Source: Chloroflexota bacterium
GTDB taxonomy: Bacteria > Chloroflexota > Dormibacteria > CF-121
Direction of reading: 5' to 3'
Length of the DNA: 58,570 nucleotides
NCBI GenBank assembly: GCA_005880615.1
Contig: VBID01000126.1
Coordinates: forward strand, 1-58,570
A program made the position numbers and the translations under genes. Each line of letters opens with the position of its first letter. Within the stretch, counting starts at the first letter, position 1. Below, piece after piece: positions 17,679 to 31,687 of this stretch. The notes under the pieces are model-generated. The model ran no database searches and had not been told where the DNA came from. It worked only from the letters and a program-made list of their open reading frames with translations.

Positions 17679-18478
17679 GTCTTAGAAGTCGCCCCGGAGG
17701 GTGCGGCCGGGGAGCCACCCGTCCGCGGACGAATGTCGAGCAGGGGTTGGATGAGGTCGATGGGCATGGGGAACACAATCATGGTGTTGCGCTCGACGCC
17801 GATCTCGGTCAGGGTCTGCAAGTAGCGGAGCTGCAGGGCGCTCGGCTGAGTGGCGATGATTTTCGCGGCCTCGGCGAGCTGGCTGGCGGCCGAGAACTCT
17901 CCTTCCGCGTGAATGATCTTGGCTCGTTTTTCCCGCTCGGCTTCGGCCTGCTTGGCCATCGCCCGCTGCATGGTCTGGGGTAGCTCGACATCCTTGATCT
18001 CGACGGTTGAGACCTTGATGCCCCAGGGCTCCGTCTGCTCATCGATGATCTTCTGCAGCACCGTGTTGATCTTTTCCCGGTCGGCCAGCAGGGTGTCGAG
18101 CGAGGACTGGCCCAACACGCTGCGAAGCGTCGTCTGCGCAATCTGCGAGGTGGCGTTCACATAGTTCATGACCTTGGTCACAGCCCAGTTGGGATTGATG
18201 ACCAGGAAATAGATGACCGCGTTGACCTTGACGGTCACGTTGTCGAGCGTGATGACTTCCTGCGGAGGAACCTCCAGGGTGATGGTGCGCAGGTCGATCT
18301 TGACCAGGCGGTCGATCCCGAATGGGATGATCAGCCGCAGCCCCGGCCCCTTGACATCCATCAGCCGGCCGAGGCGGAAGAGCACCCCCCGCTCGTACTC
18401 GTTGATGATCCGGACGGCGGATGTGAATCCGACGAGGACCAGGACGATGATGACGCCGACGACAGCTATCGCGAACAC
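17675..18478 (-). CDS. SPFH/stomatin-like protein (slipin)
   Basis: 267 residues from GTG 18478, preceded by GAGGAGGA. One N-terminal membrane segment ([14 protein letters not shown]) leads into the band-7 domain [17 protein letters not shown] and the long coiled region [20 protein letters not shown]. Slipins form membrane-associated oligomeric cages and in bacteria and archaea pair with NfeD-type serine proteases, exactly as here (NfeD is the upstream gene). The role is membrane microdomain or quality control, inferred from the family. Confidence 0.92.
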   Translation of the reverse strand: MFAIAVVGVIIVLVLVGFTSAVRIINEYERGVLFRLGRLMDVKGPGLRLIIPFGIDRLVKIDLRTITLEVPPQEVITLDNVTVKVNAVIYFLVINPNWAVTKVMNYVNATSQIAQTTLRSVLGQSSLDTLLADREKINTVLQKIIDEQTEPWGIKVSTVEIKDVELPQTMQRAMAKQAEAEREKRAKIIHAEGEFSAASQLAEAAKIIATQPSALQLRYLQTLTEIGVERNTMIVFPMPIDLIQPLLDIRPRTGGSPAAPSGATSKT

Positions 18479-18540
18479 GGCTTCCTCCTCTTCAGTGCGG
18501 CCCGGACGGAACACATCTTAGTCCGGATTCGGACGGGAGC

Positions 18541-19929
18541 TTATTGGGATGCCGCCCTGGGAGGAGTCCGGGACGACGGCGTAGATTCGGCGCTCACGCT
18601 GTTGACCCGAAGGCGCAGCCCGTCGATCCCAACAACCCTGACCTGGCTGCCCGCCTCAATCGGTCCAGAGACCGATGTCGCCTGCCAGAGGGCGCCGTCG
18701 ACGAAGACCAGGCCGTCCGGCCGGAGCGGTTCGCGGACCGTGCCAACTTTGCCGACGATCGATTCTTCACCGGCCGCGAACGGCCGACGGCGGGCTTCCA
18801 GCACCTTGCGCAAGACGAAGCCGAACGACCCGCCCAGCAGCACCACCGTCACCAGGATCAGGAAGATGTTGACCCCCTCTGAAAGGAATCCGGTGTCGAT
18901 CAAGAGAAGTGAGCCGAGCGCCATCGCGACCACCCCGCCGGTGGTCAGTACACCGTGAGTGGGTGCCTTGAGATCGATGACGAACATGGCCATGGCCAGC
19001 AGGATCAGGACTACGCCCGCGGTGTTGATTGGCAGGTTGAACAGCGCCACCCCGGCCAGGATGCCGGCGATTACGCCCACCACGCCCGGCAGGAAGAACC
19101 CGGGATGGGTCACCCAAAACCCGATGGCGATAATGGCCAGCAGCAGCAGGAGGTAGGCGACATCCGGGTCCGAGACCGCCTCCAGCAAGCGGTCGAACTC
19201 GCTGAGCTCGATGCGTTCGATGGCGGCGTTGGCCGTGCGCAGCGCGTACGTCTGCCCGCCCTTTTCCACCTGCCGGCCGTCCAGGTCCTCCAGCAGGCTG
19301 CTCAGGTCGCGACTCTCCAGGTCGACGACGTTGAGCTGCACCGCCTCATCCACCGGAACGTTCGCGCTCTGGCGCACGGCCTTCTCGGCCCAATCGGCGT
19401 TGCGGTGGTGGATGGCAGCCAGCGAGCGGATGTAGGCGGCGGCATCGTTCTCGATCTTCTGGGTCATGATGTCCGCCCCCGCCGACCCGGGGCTGGGGCT
19501 GGCGTTGGGAGCCGGGTTTGCGCCCCCGATGCTCACCGGGTGGGCGGACCCGATGTTCGTCCCCGGCGCCATGGCGGCCACGTCCGCCGCCTCCGTGATA
19601 AACAGGCCCGCCGAAGCCGCCCGGGCGCCCGAGGGCGAGACATAGACGACCACCGGAACCGGCGCCGCCAGCATGGTCTTGATGATGTGACGCATGGACG
19701 TGTCCAGCCCGCCGGGCGTGTCCAAGGCGATGATCAGGGCGGTATTGCCCTCGCGGACCGCCCGGTCCACAGCCCGCTGCACATAGCTGTCCGTGATGGG
19801 ATTGATCACGCCGTCCAGGGTGGCCACCAGAACCACCGGATGCGCGGCTCGGGCCGGCGCCGGAACGAGCAGGAATGCCGCCAACGCGAAGGCGGCGACG
19901 ACGCGTCCCACCCTCACAGTCCCCATCAT
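18541..19929 (-). CDS. NfeD-type membrane-bound ClpP-class serine protease
   Basis: 462 residues. A signal peptide ending near PARAAHP is followed by a ClpP-like protease domain with IIALDTPGGLDTSMR, the nucleophile in SGARAASAGLFI and the Lys-bearing segment after NIGSAHPV. Four to five membrane helices follow, then a C-terminal OB-fold NfeD domain (GKVGTVREPLRPDGLVFVDG). This matches the long 1510-N/C form, known to cleave the C-terminus of its slipin partner. A 62-nt gap separates the two genes. The promoter region is shared with the divergent sigma-like gene. Confidence 0.9.
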   Translation of the reverse strand: MMGTVRVGRVVAAFALAAFLLVPAPARAAHPVVLVATLDGVINPITDSYVQRAVDRAVREGNTALIIALDTPGGLDTSMRHIIKTMLAAPVPVVVYVSPSGARAASAGLFITEAADVAAMAPGTNIGSAHPVSIGGANPAPNASPSPGSAGADIMTQKIENDAAAYIRSLAAIHHRNADWAEKAVRQSANVPVDEAVQLNVVDLESRDLSSLLEDLDGRQVEKGGQTYALRTANAAIERIELSEFDRLLEAVSDPDVAYLLLLLAIIAIGFWVTHPGFFLPGVVGVIAGILAGVALFNLPINTAGVVLILLAMAMFVIDLKAPTHGVLTTGGVVAMALGSLLLIDTGFLSEGVNIFLILVTVVLLGGSFGFVLRKVLEARRRPFAAGEESIVGKVGTVREPLRPDGLVFVDGALWQATSVSGPIEAGSQVRVVGIDGLRLRVNSVSAESTPSSRTPPRAASQ

Positions 19930-19973
19930 ATCTGAGTCTTCTAAGTTTGAAATCGAGGCAGGCTTGCGCAGAA

Positions 19974-19979
19974 TAGAAT
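19974..19979 (+). promoter_or_regulatory. -10 box for leaderless sigma-like gene
   Basis: TAGAAT ends 6 nt before TTG 19986 and 9 nt before ATG 19989, so the message would be leaderless or nearly so. Confidence 0.5.
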
Positions 19980-19988
19980 GAGAAATTG

Positions 19989-20594
19989 ATGGCGCAGGAG
20001 CACCGTTCGCCGGTCACGCTCGATGCGGAGGAGGTCGATTACCAGGCCCAGCTGGCGGCTTACCCTCGCCTGTCTGACGCCGAGCAGAGCCGCCTCCTGG
20101 CGACCCAGGGAGCCGCCCGCGAGGCCGCCAACCGCACCCTGATCGAGCACAACCTGCACCTGGTCTTTGAGGCGGCGCGCAGCCATCGGGAAGAGGGCAT
20201 CGCCTTCGGCGACCTCTTCCAGGAGGGCTCGCTGGCGCTGATCTCCGCCGTCGAGCATTACCGCGGGACCGAGCTAGGATTTACCGACACCCTCCGCGCC
20301 GCCATCAACGCCACCATGGACGCCGTGGTGGCCATGACCCGGGATGCGCAGCGGAACGACGAAGCGTTCGTGGCCGCCTGCCGGGTCTTTGAACGGGCCG
20401 AACAGCTCCTCTCCGCGGACCTGATGCGGCCGGCGACCGACGCCGAGATCGCCAAGCTCCTGGCGTGGGATGTCCAGCGGGTGGGCATCATCCGGGCGAT
20501 GCTGCGGGGAGCGCGCCAACTTCATGACGAGGACCTGCTGCCGTACCTGGAGGTTCTCGACGAGCCGAATGGCGACGAGCCGGACGTAGACTAG
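19989..20594 (+). CDS. sigma-70-like protein with regions 2-3 only
   Basis: About 201 residues. NLHLVFEAARSHREEG, then FGDLFQEGSLALISAVEHY, reproduces sigma-70 region 2.1-2.2 (core-polymerase binding, with DLFQEG for the usual DLIQEG). A region 3-like helix pair follows (RPATDAEIAKLLAWDVQRV). The protein then ends with an acidic tail and has no region 4, so it cannot read a -35 in the standard way. The aromatic WW of region 2.3-2.4 is also absent. It may be a polymerase-binding modulator rather than a true sigma factor. It precedes gcvT by 4 nt and is likely co-transcribed. Confidence 0.7.
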   Translation: MAQEHRSPVTLDAEEVDYQAQLAAYPRLSDAEQSRLLATQGAAREAANRTLIEHNLHLVFEAARSHREEGIAFGDLFQEGSLALISAVEHYRGTELGFTDTLRAAINATMDAVVAMTRDAQRNDEAFVAACRVFERAEQLLSADLMRPATDAEIAKLLAWDVQRVGIIRAMLRGARQLHDEDLLPYLEVLDEPNGDEPDVD

Positions 20595-20598
20595 CCAC

Positions 20599-21699
20599 GT
20601 GACGCAGCCGGTGGCGACCGTGGAGCGGACTCCGCTCTTCGAGGAGCACCTCCGGCTGGGCGCGCAGATGACCAACTTCGGCGGGTGGTCGATGCCGCTC
20701 CAGTATTCGTCCATCCGGGAAGAACACCAGGCGGTGCGCTCCGCGGCCGGCCTCTTCGACCTCTCCCACATGGGCGAGATCGAGGTTTCAGGGACCGACG
20801 CCGTGGCCCAGCTGGAACGGCTCCTCACCAACGAGGTGGCGACCTTGAAGCCGGGTCGAGCCCGGTACGCGCTGCTCTGCAATGAGCAGGGCGGGATTCT
20901 CGATGACCTGCTCGTCTACAACCTGAGCCCGGGCTACCTGCTGGTGGTCAACGCTGGGAACCAGGACAAGGACTTCGAGTGGGTCGCCGCGCACACGCCT
21001 GCGGGGACGGCGCGCAACATGGGGCGGCAGACGGCGCTGATTGGCGTCCAGGGACCACGAGCTCCGGCGCTCGTGCAGCGTCTGGCGGATCGCGACCTCA
21101 AAGACGTGAAGTACTACGCCTTCGTGGACCGGAGGGTGGCCGGCGTGCCGTGCCGCGTCTCCCGCACCGGGTACACCGGGGAGGATGGCTTCGAGCTGTT
21201 CTGCCAGCCCAGCGAGGCTGTCAGACTCTGGCAGCGTCTGCTGGACGCGGGCGGGGAGGTCGGGCTCAAGCCGGCCGGGCTGGGAGCCCGGGACACGCTG
21301 CGGCTGGAGGCCGGCATGCGGCTCTACGGCAATGACCTGGATGAGCAGACGAATCCATTGGAGGCCGGCCTGGACTGGGCGGTGAAGCTCGACAAGGACT
21401 TCATCGGCCGGGATGCCATCGGTCGGGTGGCGCAGCAGGGGCTGCCGCGGGTCACGGTCGGGCTGCGGATGCGGGACCGGAGCATCCCGCGTCACGGCTA
21501 CCGGGTCCTGGACGAGGGCCGGCCGGTCGGGACCGTCTCATCGGGCAACGTGTCGTTTACGCTCGGGTACAACATCGCGTTGGCCTTCGTCCCGCCGGCG
21601 CGCAGCCAAGTCGGGACCAGCCTGGCGGTGGACGTGCGGGGTGCCGCCGCGCCCGCCGACGTGGTGGCGCTCCCGTTTTACCGGCGTCCGCATCCGTAA
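20599..21699 (+). CDS. gcvT: glycine cleavage system aminomethyltransferase (T protein)
   Basis: 366 residues from GTG 20599. Starts TPLFEEHLRLGAQMTNFGGW and contains LFDLSHMGEIEVSG and the RTGYTGEDGFEL motif, all typical of GcvT. It moves the methylene group from the aminomethyl-lipoyl H protein to tetrahydrofolate, releasing ammonia. First of four consecutive gcv genes. No glycine riboswitch is apparent upstream, because the sigma-like gene abuts it. Confidence 0.95.
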   Translation: MTQPVATVERTPLFEEHLRLGAQMTNFGGWSMPLQYSSIREEHQAVRSAAGLFDLSHMGEIEVSGTDAVAQLERLLTNEVATLKPGRARYALLCNEQGGILDDLLVYNLSPGYLLVVNAGNQDKDFEWVAAHTPAGTARNMGRQTALIGVQGPRAPALVQRLADRDLKDVKYYAFVDRRVAGVPCRVSRTGYTGEDGFELFCQPSEAVRLWQRLLDAGGEVGLKPAGLGARDTLRLEAGMRLYGNDLDEQTNPLEAGLDWAVKLDKDFIGRDAIGRVAQQGLPRVTVGLRMRDRSIPRHGYRVLDEGRPVGTVSSGNVSFTLGYNIALAFVPPARSQVGTSLAVDVRGAAAPADVVALPFYRRPHP

Positions 21700-21721
21700 G
21701 CAGACAGATGAGGGAGGAAGC

Positions 21722-22105
21722 ATGGCGGAGCTGAGTGGGCTGCGGTTCAGTGAGAGTCACGAGTGGGTTCGCCAGGAGGGGGACACCGCGACCATCGGCA
21801 TCAGCGAGTACGCCCAGTCGCAGCTGGGCGACGTGATCTACCTGGAGTTCCCTTCCGTCGGCCAAAAGCTCAAGGTGGGCGACCGTTTTGGGGTGGTGGA
21901 GTCCGTGAAGGCGGCCTCCGACCTCTACTCCCCGGTGGCGGGCGAGGTGGCCGCGGTCAACGACGCCCTCAAGGAGCACCCCGAGCTGCTCAACAATGAC
22001 CCGTACGGAAAAGGGTGGATCCTCAAGCTGCGCGGAGTGTCACCCAATCCGAAGCTGCTGGACCAGGACGCCTACAACGCCCTGGTCGAGGGCCCGGGGC
22101 ACTAG
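21722..22105 (+). CDS. gcvH: glycine cleavage system H protein
   Basis: 127 residues from ATG 21722, preceded by GGGAGGA. The lipoylated lysine sits in VVESVKAASDLYSPVAGEV, and GISEYAQSQLGDVIYLEFP is characteristic. It carries the aminomethyl intermediate between P, T and L proteins. The TAG stop overlaps the next GTG by one base. Confidence 0.96.
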   Translation: MAELSGLRFSESHEWVRQEGDTATIGISEYAQSQLGDVIYLEFPSVGQKLKVGDRFGVVESVKAASDLYSPVAGEVAAVNDALKEHPELLNNDPYGKGWILKLRGVSPNPKLLDQDAYNALVEGPGH

Positions 22106-23432
22106 TGGCCTACCTGCCGAACACGGCGGCCGAACGGGCCGCCATGCTTCACGAGCTGGGCAAGCGCGACGTCGCCGATCTCTTCGCCCAGGTCCCAGAG
22201 GGATTGAAGCGGCACAGCGTTGACCTGCCGGAGCCGATGTCGGAACTGGAGCTGGTCCAGTATTTTCGCGAGCTGGGCCGGCTCAATGAGCGGATCGCCC
22301 CCGGGCGCAACTTCCTGGGGGCGGGGTCGTCGCGCCGCTTTAGCCCGGCGGTGGTGAATGCGATCATCTCGCGCCCCGACTTCTACACCATCTACACCCC
22401 CTACCAGGCCGAGGCGAGCCAGGGCGTGCTGCAGGCGACCTACGAATTCCAGACCATGATCACGCTGCTGACCGGGCTGGACGTGGCCAACGCCTCCCTG
22501 TACGACGGGGCGTCCGCCCTGGCCGAGGCCACGCACATGGCAATCGGGCAGACGGGCCGGCGGAACGTGGTCGTCGCCGGAGCCCTGCACCCGGAGTACG
22601 CGCAGGTGCTGGGGACGTACGCCAATGGCCAGGACTACCAGGTCGTGCGGGCGGCCGTCGGCGCGGACGGTCGCGTGGACCATCGGCGCTTGGCGGACGC
22701 CGTCACCAGCGCCACCGCGGCGGTCATCCTGCAGCAGCCGAATTTCTACGGCGTCCTGGAGGACCCGCAACCCGTCGCCGACCTGGCGCACGCCGCCGGC
22801 GCCTTGCTGATCGCCTGCGTCGATCCCATCTCCGTGGGGATTCTCGCCTCCCCTGGCGACTGGGGAGCGGACCTGGCGGTGGGTGACGGGCAGCCGCTGG
22901 GCCTCCCGCTGTCGTTCGGCGGACCCTACCTGGGGTTCATCGCCTGCCGGGAGGCGCTGCTCCGTCGGATCCCAGGTCGGCTGGTGGGGGCTACGGTCGA
23001 TGCCCAGGGCCGTCGGGGGTTCGTGTTGACCCTGCAGGCGCGCGAGCAGCACATCCGGCGCGAGAATGCCACCTCGAACATCACCACCAACCATGCGCTC
23101 ATGGCCCTGGCGGCCACCACCTATCTGGCTCGGATGGGGGGCGATGGCTTGCGCCGCCTGGCCGAGCTGAGCGCGCAGCGGGCCCACTGGCTGGCGGCGG
23201 CGATCGCCGAGCGGCCCGGATACGGGCTGGCCTGGAGCGGTCCGTTCCTATCGGAGTTTGTCATCCGGACTCCGCGGGCGGCCGAGGAGGTGCAGACCGC
23301 CATGCTGCAGCGAGGCGTGCTGCCCGGGTTGCCACTGGGCCGGTTCGACCCCGCGCTGCAGGACGCGCTGCTGGTCTCGGTCACTGAGCTGAACGATGCC
23401 ACCAGCCTGAAGGCTTACCTGGACGCGCTGCC

Positions 23433-23436
<4 letters not shown>
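22105..23436 (+). CDS. gcvPA: glycine dehydrogenase (decarboxylating) subunit 1
   Basis: 443 residues from GTG 22105, matching the usual length of GcvPA. Typical motifs are FLGAGSSRRF near residue 70 and the YTPYQAEASQGVLQ block followed by LTGLDVANASLYDG. It is the N-terminal half of the split PLP-dependent P protein and forms a heterotetramer with GcvPB. The stop overlaps gcvPB (ATGA). Confidence 0.95.
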
Positions 23437-26905
<3,469 letters not shown>

Positions 26906-26926
26906 CCGCCGGTTCCGCCAACCCTG

Positions 26927-27940
26927 ATGAAGATTGCACTCGATGCCCTGGGCGGAGACTTCGCCCCCGACCAGGTGGTTGCTGGCGGGGTGGCTGCCCA
27001 ACGCGAGCTTGGCGTGGAGGTCATCTTCGTTGGCCCTCGCGACCAGGTCGAGCGGTCGCTGCAGGCGGCCGGCGCCGGGAAATGGGCGGTCCTGGAGGAC
27101 GCACCCGAAGTCATCGGCATGGACGAGCATGCGGCCCAGGCGGTGCGCGCCAAGCGCGCCTCCTCCATCGTGCGCGGGGTGCAGATGGTCGCCGACGGCC
27201 GGGCGGACGCTTTCGTGTCGGCCGGGAACAGCGGAGCCGTGATGGCGGCCGCCCTGTTTGGGTTGCAGCGCATCCACGGCATCGATCGGCCGGCGCTGAT
27301 CACGCCCCTGCCGACCTCCACGGGTAATAACTGCTACCTGCTCGACGTGGGCGCCAACACCGATCCGCGGCCCGAGCACCTCCTGCAGTTCGCGCTGATG
27401 GGCAGCCTGTACGCCGAGCGCGTGATGGGCATCCCGAAACCCCGGGTCGGCCTACTCAGCATCGGCGAGGAGGCCGAGAAGGGAAACCAGCTGGTTCGAG
27501 ACACTGAACCCCTGTTCCGGCAGTCGGCGGCCCTCAACTTCATCGGCAACGTCGAGGGCAAGGACATCTTCCGCGGGAAGGCAGACGTGATCGTGGCCGA
27601 CGCGTTCTCCGGCAATGTGTTGATCAAGACTGCCGAGGGGGTGGCCGAGTTCCTGTTTCGGAGCATCCGCGACGCCCTCAAGGCCGACCCCCTGTCGGCG
27701 CTGGGGGGGATACTGGCCCGCCCCCGCCTGCTGGCCATCCGAAAGCGGGCCGATTGGCGCGAATTTGGGGGCGCCCCCCTACTGGGGGTGCGGGGCGTGG
27801 TCGTAGTGGCCCATGGGCGGTCCGATGCGCTGGCGATCCGCAGCTCCATCCTCGTCGCCAAAGACGCGGTGGCCCAAAAAATCACGGAATCCATCGCCGG
27901 AGCGGCCGGGAGCACATCTGTTCCATCCCCGCTAACATGA
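26927..27940 (+). CDS. plsX: phosphate acyltransferase PlsX
   Basis: 337 residues starting MKIALDALGGDFAPDQVVAG, the signature N-terminus of PlsX, with VSAGNSGAVMAAALF and VGLLSIGEEAEKGN. It converts acyl-ACP to acyl-phosphate for phospholipid synthesis and is membrane-peripheral. It lies 21 nt after gyrB and directly before fabF, so lipid genes sit between the two gyrase genes. Confidence 0.95.
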   Translation: MKIALDALGGDFAPDQVVAGGVAAQRELGVEVIFVGPRDQVERSLQAAGAGKWAVLEDAPEVIGMDEHAAQAVRAKRASSIVRGVQMVADGRADAFVSAGNSGAVMAAALFGLQRIHGIDRPALITPLPTSTGNNCYLLDVGANTDPRPEHLLQFALMGSLYAERVMGIPKPRVGLLSIGEEAEKGNQLVRDTEPLFRQSAALNFIGNVEGKDIFRGKADVIVADAFSGNVLIKTAEGVAEFLFRSIRDALKADPLSALGGILARPRLLAIRKRADWREFGGAPLLGVRGVVVVAHGRSDALAIRSSILVAKDAVAQKITESIAGAAGSTSVPSPLT

Positions 27941-27947
27941 AGCCCAG

Positions 27948-29222
27948 GTGGGGAAGAACGGCGCGCGCCAAGAGCATCGAGTAGTGGTCACCGGAATGGG
28001 TGTCGTAGCCCCCAATGGGAACGACCTGGCCGAATACTGGGACAGCCTGTTGGAGGGCCGATCCGGCCTGGGCGTGGCGACCTCTTTTGACACCACCGGG
28101 CTGCCGGTCAAAGTGGTGGCCGAGCTCAAGCACTTTGACGCCAGGAACTTCATGGATTTCAAGGAAGCCAAGCGCATGGCGCGGTTCAGCCAGGTCGGCA
28201 TCGCGGCGGCCCGGATGGCCATCGAACAGTCGGGGCTGGAGCTGGAGAAAGAAGACCGGACCCTGATCGGTTGCGAGGTGGGGACCGGGATCGGCGGGTT
28301 CCGTGAGATCGCCGAGGAGATCGAGGCGTTCACCAAGGCGGGCGACAAGGGGCCCGACCGGATCTCGCCCTTCTTCGTGCCCCGGGTGATTCCGAACATG
28401 GCCTCCTGCCAGGTGGCCATCATGTTCGGCCTGGAAGGCCCCAACAACACCGACACCACGGCCTGCGCCGCCTCGACCCAGGCGCTGGGCAACGCCTTCC
28501 GCGTGCTGCAGCGGGGCGACGCCACCGTCATGCTGGCCGGGGGCGCCGAGGCGAACCTGTGCCGCTTCGGCCTGGCCTCATTTGCCGCCATGCGGGTGCT
28601 ATCCACCTACAACGAAGAGCCGACCAAGGCCAGCCGCCCCTTCGACGCCATGCGCGACGGCTTCGTCCCCGGCGAGGGCGCCGGCATGCTGGTGCTCGAG
28701 ACGCTCGAGCACGCGCAGCGGCGCGACGCCCCCATCTTCGCCGAGATCGTGGGCTTTGCCGTGACCGACGATGCCTTCCACATCGTGATGCCCGAGGAAG
28801 ACGGCGACGGGCCGGCCCGGGTCATGGCCAAGGCGCTCGCCGATGCGCACGCGGAGCCGTCGGACGTCGATTACATCAATGCCCACGGGACCTCCACCCA
28901 GCTCAATGACAAGTCGGAGACGGCGGCCATCAAGCGGGTCTTTGGGGAGCACGCGCGGCGCATCCCCATCTCCAGCACCAAGTCCATGATCGGCCACCTG
29001 CTGGGAGCGGCCGGGGCGGTGGAGGCCATCGCCACCATCCTGTGCATGCAGCACGGCATCGTCCATCCCACCATCAACCTCGAGCACCCGGATCCGGAGT
29101 GCGACCTGGACTACGTTCCCAACGCCGCCCGCCGGCACGAGATCAACCTGGGCATCTCCAACTCGTTTGGCTTCGGCGGTCAGAATGCCTGCGTCGTGAT
29201 CAAGCGTTTTGAACAGAACTAA
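27948..29222 (+). CDS. fabF: beta-ketoacyl-ACP synthase II (first of three FabF paralogues)
   Basis: 424 residues from GTG 27948. The Cys-His-His triad is intact: TTACAASTQ, INAHGTSTQ and STKSMIGHLLGAAG. The FGFGGQN loop near the C-terminus is also conserved. It performs decarboxylating condensation of malonyl-ACP with acyl-ACP. This copy is grouped with plsX, between gyrB and gyrA, apart from the fab cluster at 47-51 kb. It has an unusual insertion GDKGPDRISPFFVPRVIPN, seen in many actinobacterial-type enzymes. Confidence 0.93.
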   Translation: MGKNGARQEHRVVVTGMGVVAPNGNDLAEYWDSLLEGRSGLGVATSFDTTGLPVKVVAELKHFDARNFMDFKEAKRMARFSQVGIAAARMAIEQSGLELEKEDRTLIGCEVGTGIGGFREIAEEIEAFTKAGDKGPDRISPFFVPRVIPNMASCQVAIMFGLEGPNNTDTTACAASTQALGNAFRVLQRGDATVMLAGGAEANLCRFGLASFAAMRVLSTYNEEPTKASRPFDAMRDGFVPGEGAGMLVLETLEHAQRRDAPIFAEIVGFAVTDDAFHIVMPEEDGDGPARVMAKALADAHAEPSDVDYINAHGTSTQLNDKSETAAIKRVFGEHARRIPISSTKSMIGHLLGAAGAVEAIATILCMQHGIVHPTINLEHPDPECDLDYVPNAARRHEINLGISNSFGFGGQNACVVIKRFEQN

Positions 29223-29236
29223 CCTCTGAGGCCGTT

Positions 29237-31687
29237 ATGGATCCGCTAAACATCGGGACCGTTTTGCCTGTCCAGCTGGAAAGCGAGATGCGCTCCAGCT
29301 ACATGGACTACGCCATGAGCGTCATCGTCAGTCGGGCTCTGCCCGACGCTCGCGATGGCCTGAAGCCCGTCCATCGCCGCATCCTCTACGCGATGCAGGA
29401 CCAGGGGATGACCCCCGGGGCCCGCTACCAGAAGTGTGCCGCGATCATCGGCGAGGTGCTCAAGCATTACCATCCGCACGGCGACCAGTCCGTGTATGAC
29501 AGCCTGGTGCGACTGGCGCAGGATTTCGCCCTGCGATACCCACTGGTCGATGGCCAGGGCAACTTCGGGTCGATCGACGGCGACTCGGCGGCCGCCTACC
29601 GGTACACCGAGGCCCGGCTGGCCCCCATCGCGGCCGAATTGCTGGTTGACCTGGAGAAGGACACGGTCGACTTCGGCGACAACTACGCGGCGACCCGCCA
29701 GGAGCCTCTGGTACTACCCGCCCGCCTCCCCAACCTGATGGTCAACGGCTCATCGGGGATCGCCGTCGGCATGACGACCAACATTCCGCCCCACAACCTG
29801 GGCGAAGTGTGCGATGCGGAGATCCACCTCATCGATCACCCCGACGCCACCACCGAGGACCTGATGAAGCTGGTTAAGGGCCCCGACTTTCCCACCGGCG
29901 GCATCATCATCGGTCGCGACGGGATCGCCTCGGCCTACGGGACCGGCCACGGCCGGCTGATCGTGCGGGCCCGCCACACCTTCGAAGAAGCCCCCAACGG
30001 CCGCGAACGCATCATCGTCACCGAGATCCCATACATGGTCAACAAGGCCAACCTGGTGGCCCGCATCGCCGAGCTGGTGAGCGAGCGCAAGCTGGAGGGG
30101 ATCGCCGACCTCAATGACGAGTCCGATCGCCAGGGGATGCGGATCGTGATCGAGCTCAAGCGGGACGCCCGTCCGCTGACCGTCATCAACAACCTTTACA
30201 AACACACCGCCCTGCAGACGACGTTCGGGGTGATCTCGGTGGCGCTGGTGGATGGCCGTCCCGTGGTGCTGAACCTGAAGGCGATGCTCCAGCACCACAT
30301 CGACCACCGGAAGCAGGTCATTACCCGCCGAACCCGCTTCGAGCTGGAGCGTGCCAAGGAGCGCGCCCACCTGCTGGAAGGGCTCAAGATCGCCCTCGAC
30401 AACCTGGACGCGGTGATCAAGACCATCCGGGAGTCGCAGGACGAGAAGCAGGCGCAGGAGGCGCTGCAGACGCGCTTCAAACTGTCGGAAAAGCAGTCCA
30501 AGGCCATCGTCGACATGCGGCTGGGTCGGCTCACCCGGCTGGAACGGACCAAGATCCAGGAGGAATACGAGGCGGTCATCAAGCAGATCGCCGTCCTGGA
30601 GGGCATCCTGGCCAGCGAGGCCAAGGTCGCGAACCTGGTCAAGGACGAGCTGTCCGACCTCAAGAAGAAGTACGGGGACGCCCGCCGCACCCAGATCGAC
30701 CTGCTGGGGAGCGTGGAGCTCAACGAGGAAGACCTGGTGCGCAAAGAGGACGTGGTGGTCACGCTGACCCATCGCGGCTACGCCAAGCGGGTGCCGGCTA
30801 CCACCTATCGGCCCCAGCGCCGCGGCGGCAAGGGGGTGCTGGGCGCCGCCCGGGTGGAGGCGGACTTCGTGGAGCACCTGGTGATTTCGTCCACCCACTC
30901 CGACATGCTCTTCTTCACCAGCCATGGGTCGGTCTACCGGCTGCGCGTGCACGAGATCCCCGACGTGAGCCGCCAAGCCAAAGGCCTCCCCATCGCCAAC
31001 CTGATCGACATCGATCCCAAGGACAAGATCACGGCGGTGGTCGGCATCACGGACTGGGCCGAAGATCGCTACCTGATGATGGTGACCAAACAGGGCACCA
31101 TCAAGAAGACGCCGGCCCGCCTGTACAGCCAGGTGCGGCGCAACGGCCTGATCGCCATTGACCTGGCCGAGGGCGACGAGCTCAACTGGGTCAAGCTCAG
31201 CTCGGGATCGGACGAGCTGCTGATCGCGACCAGTGACGGCAAGGCCATCCGCTTCTCCGAAAAGGAGGTCCGGCCGATGGGCCGCGACACCCAGGGCGTG
31301 CGCGGCATCCGGCTGCGCGAGGGTGGCGTGGTGGCGGGCTTCGACATCGTGCGCAAGAAGGCGCACGTGCTGGTGGTGTCGAGCCGGGGCTACGGCAAGC
31401 TCACGCCGATTGAGGAGTATCCCTCCCATGGTCGTGGCGGCCAGGGCGTCTACACCATGGACGTCACCGACCGGACCGGTCCCCTGGTCGGGATGCGCGT
31501 GGTCACCAACCGGGAAGATGAGCAGCTCATCGTCATCTCCGAAGGTGGCCAGGTCATCCGGATTCCGGTGGAGGCCATCCGGGTGGCCGGCCGCCAGACC
31601 CAGGGCGTGATCATCATGCGCCTCGACGAGGGCGACACCGTGGCGACCATCGCCGGCGTCGGCGGCGCGGAGGAGATCACCGACTGA
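29237..31687 (+). CDS. gyrA: DNA gyrase subunit A
   Basis: 816 residues, typical. The breakage-reunion domain starts [31 protein letters not shown], and the catalytic Tyr is in AYRYTEARL. The GyrA box [10 protein letters not shown] opens the C-terminal beta-pinwheel, which supports gyrase rather than topoisomerase IV. GAGG lies just before the ATG. It immediately follows fabF and its TGA overlaps the next frame. Confidence 0.97.
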   Translation: MDPLNIGTVLPVQLESEMRSSYMDYAMSVIVSRALPDARDGLKPVHRRILYAMQDQGMTPGARYQKCAAIIGEVLKHYHPHGDQSVYDSLVRLAQDFALRYPLVDGQGNFGSIDGDSAAAYRYTEARLAPIAAELLVDLEKDTVDFGDNYAATRQEPLVLPARLPNLMVNGSSGIAVGMTTNIPPHNLGEVCDAEIHLIDHPDATTEDLMKLVKGPDFPTGGIIIGRDGIASAYGTGHGRLIVRARHTFEEAPNGRERIIVTEIPYMVNKANLVARIAELVSERKLEGIADLNDESDRQGMRIVIELKRDARPLTVINNLYKHTALQTTFGVISVALVDGRPVVLNLKAMLQHHIDHRKQVITRRTRFELERAKERAHLLEGLKIALDNLDAVIKTIRESQDEKQAQEALQTRFKLSEKQSKAIVDMRLGRLTRLERTKIQEEYEAVIKQIAVLEGILASEAKVANLVKDELSDLKKKYGDARRTQIDLLGSVELNEEDLVRKEDVVVTLTHRGYAKRVPATTYRPQRRGGKGVLGAARVEADFVEHLVISSTHSDMLFFTSHGSVYRLRVHEIPDVSRQAKGLPIANLIDIDPKDKITAVVGITDWAEDRYLMMVTKQGTIKKTPARLYSQVRRNGLIAIDLAEGDELNWVKLSSGSDELLIATSDGKAIRFSEKEVRPMGRDTQGVRGIRLREGGVVAGFDIVRKKAHVLVVSSRGYGKLTPIEEYPSHGRGGQGVYTMDVTDRTGPLVGMRVVTNREDEQLIVISEGGQVIRIPVEAIRVAGRQTQGVIIMRLDEGDTVATIAGVGGAEEITD

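Noticed and set aside
20480-20598. Glycine riboswitch upstream of gcvT
   Set aside because: gcvT starts 4 nt after an upstream coding region and no paired aptamer pattern is visible.
29750-31429. 559-codon open frame antisense to gyrA (and long antisense frames under gcvPB, the helicase, gyrB and recF)
   Set aside because: These mirror the codon structure of clear genes in GC-rich DNA, have His/Leu/Val/Asp-skewed composition and no motifs.
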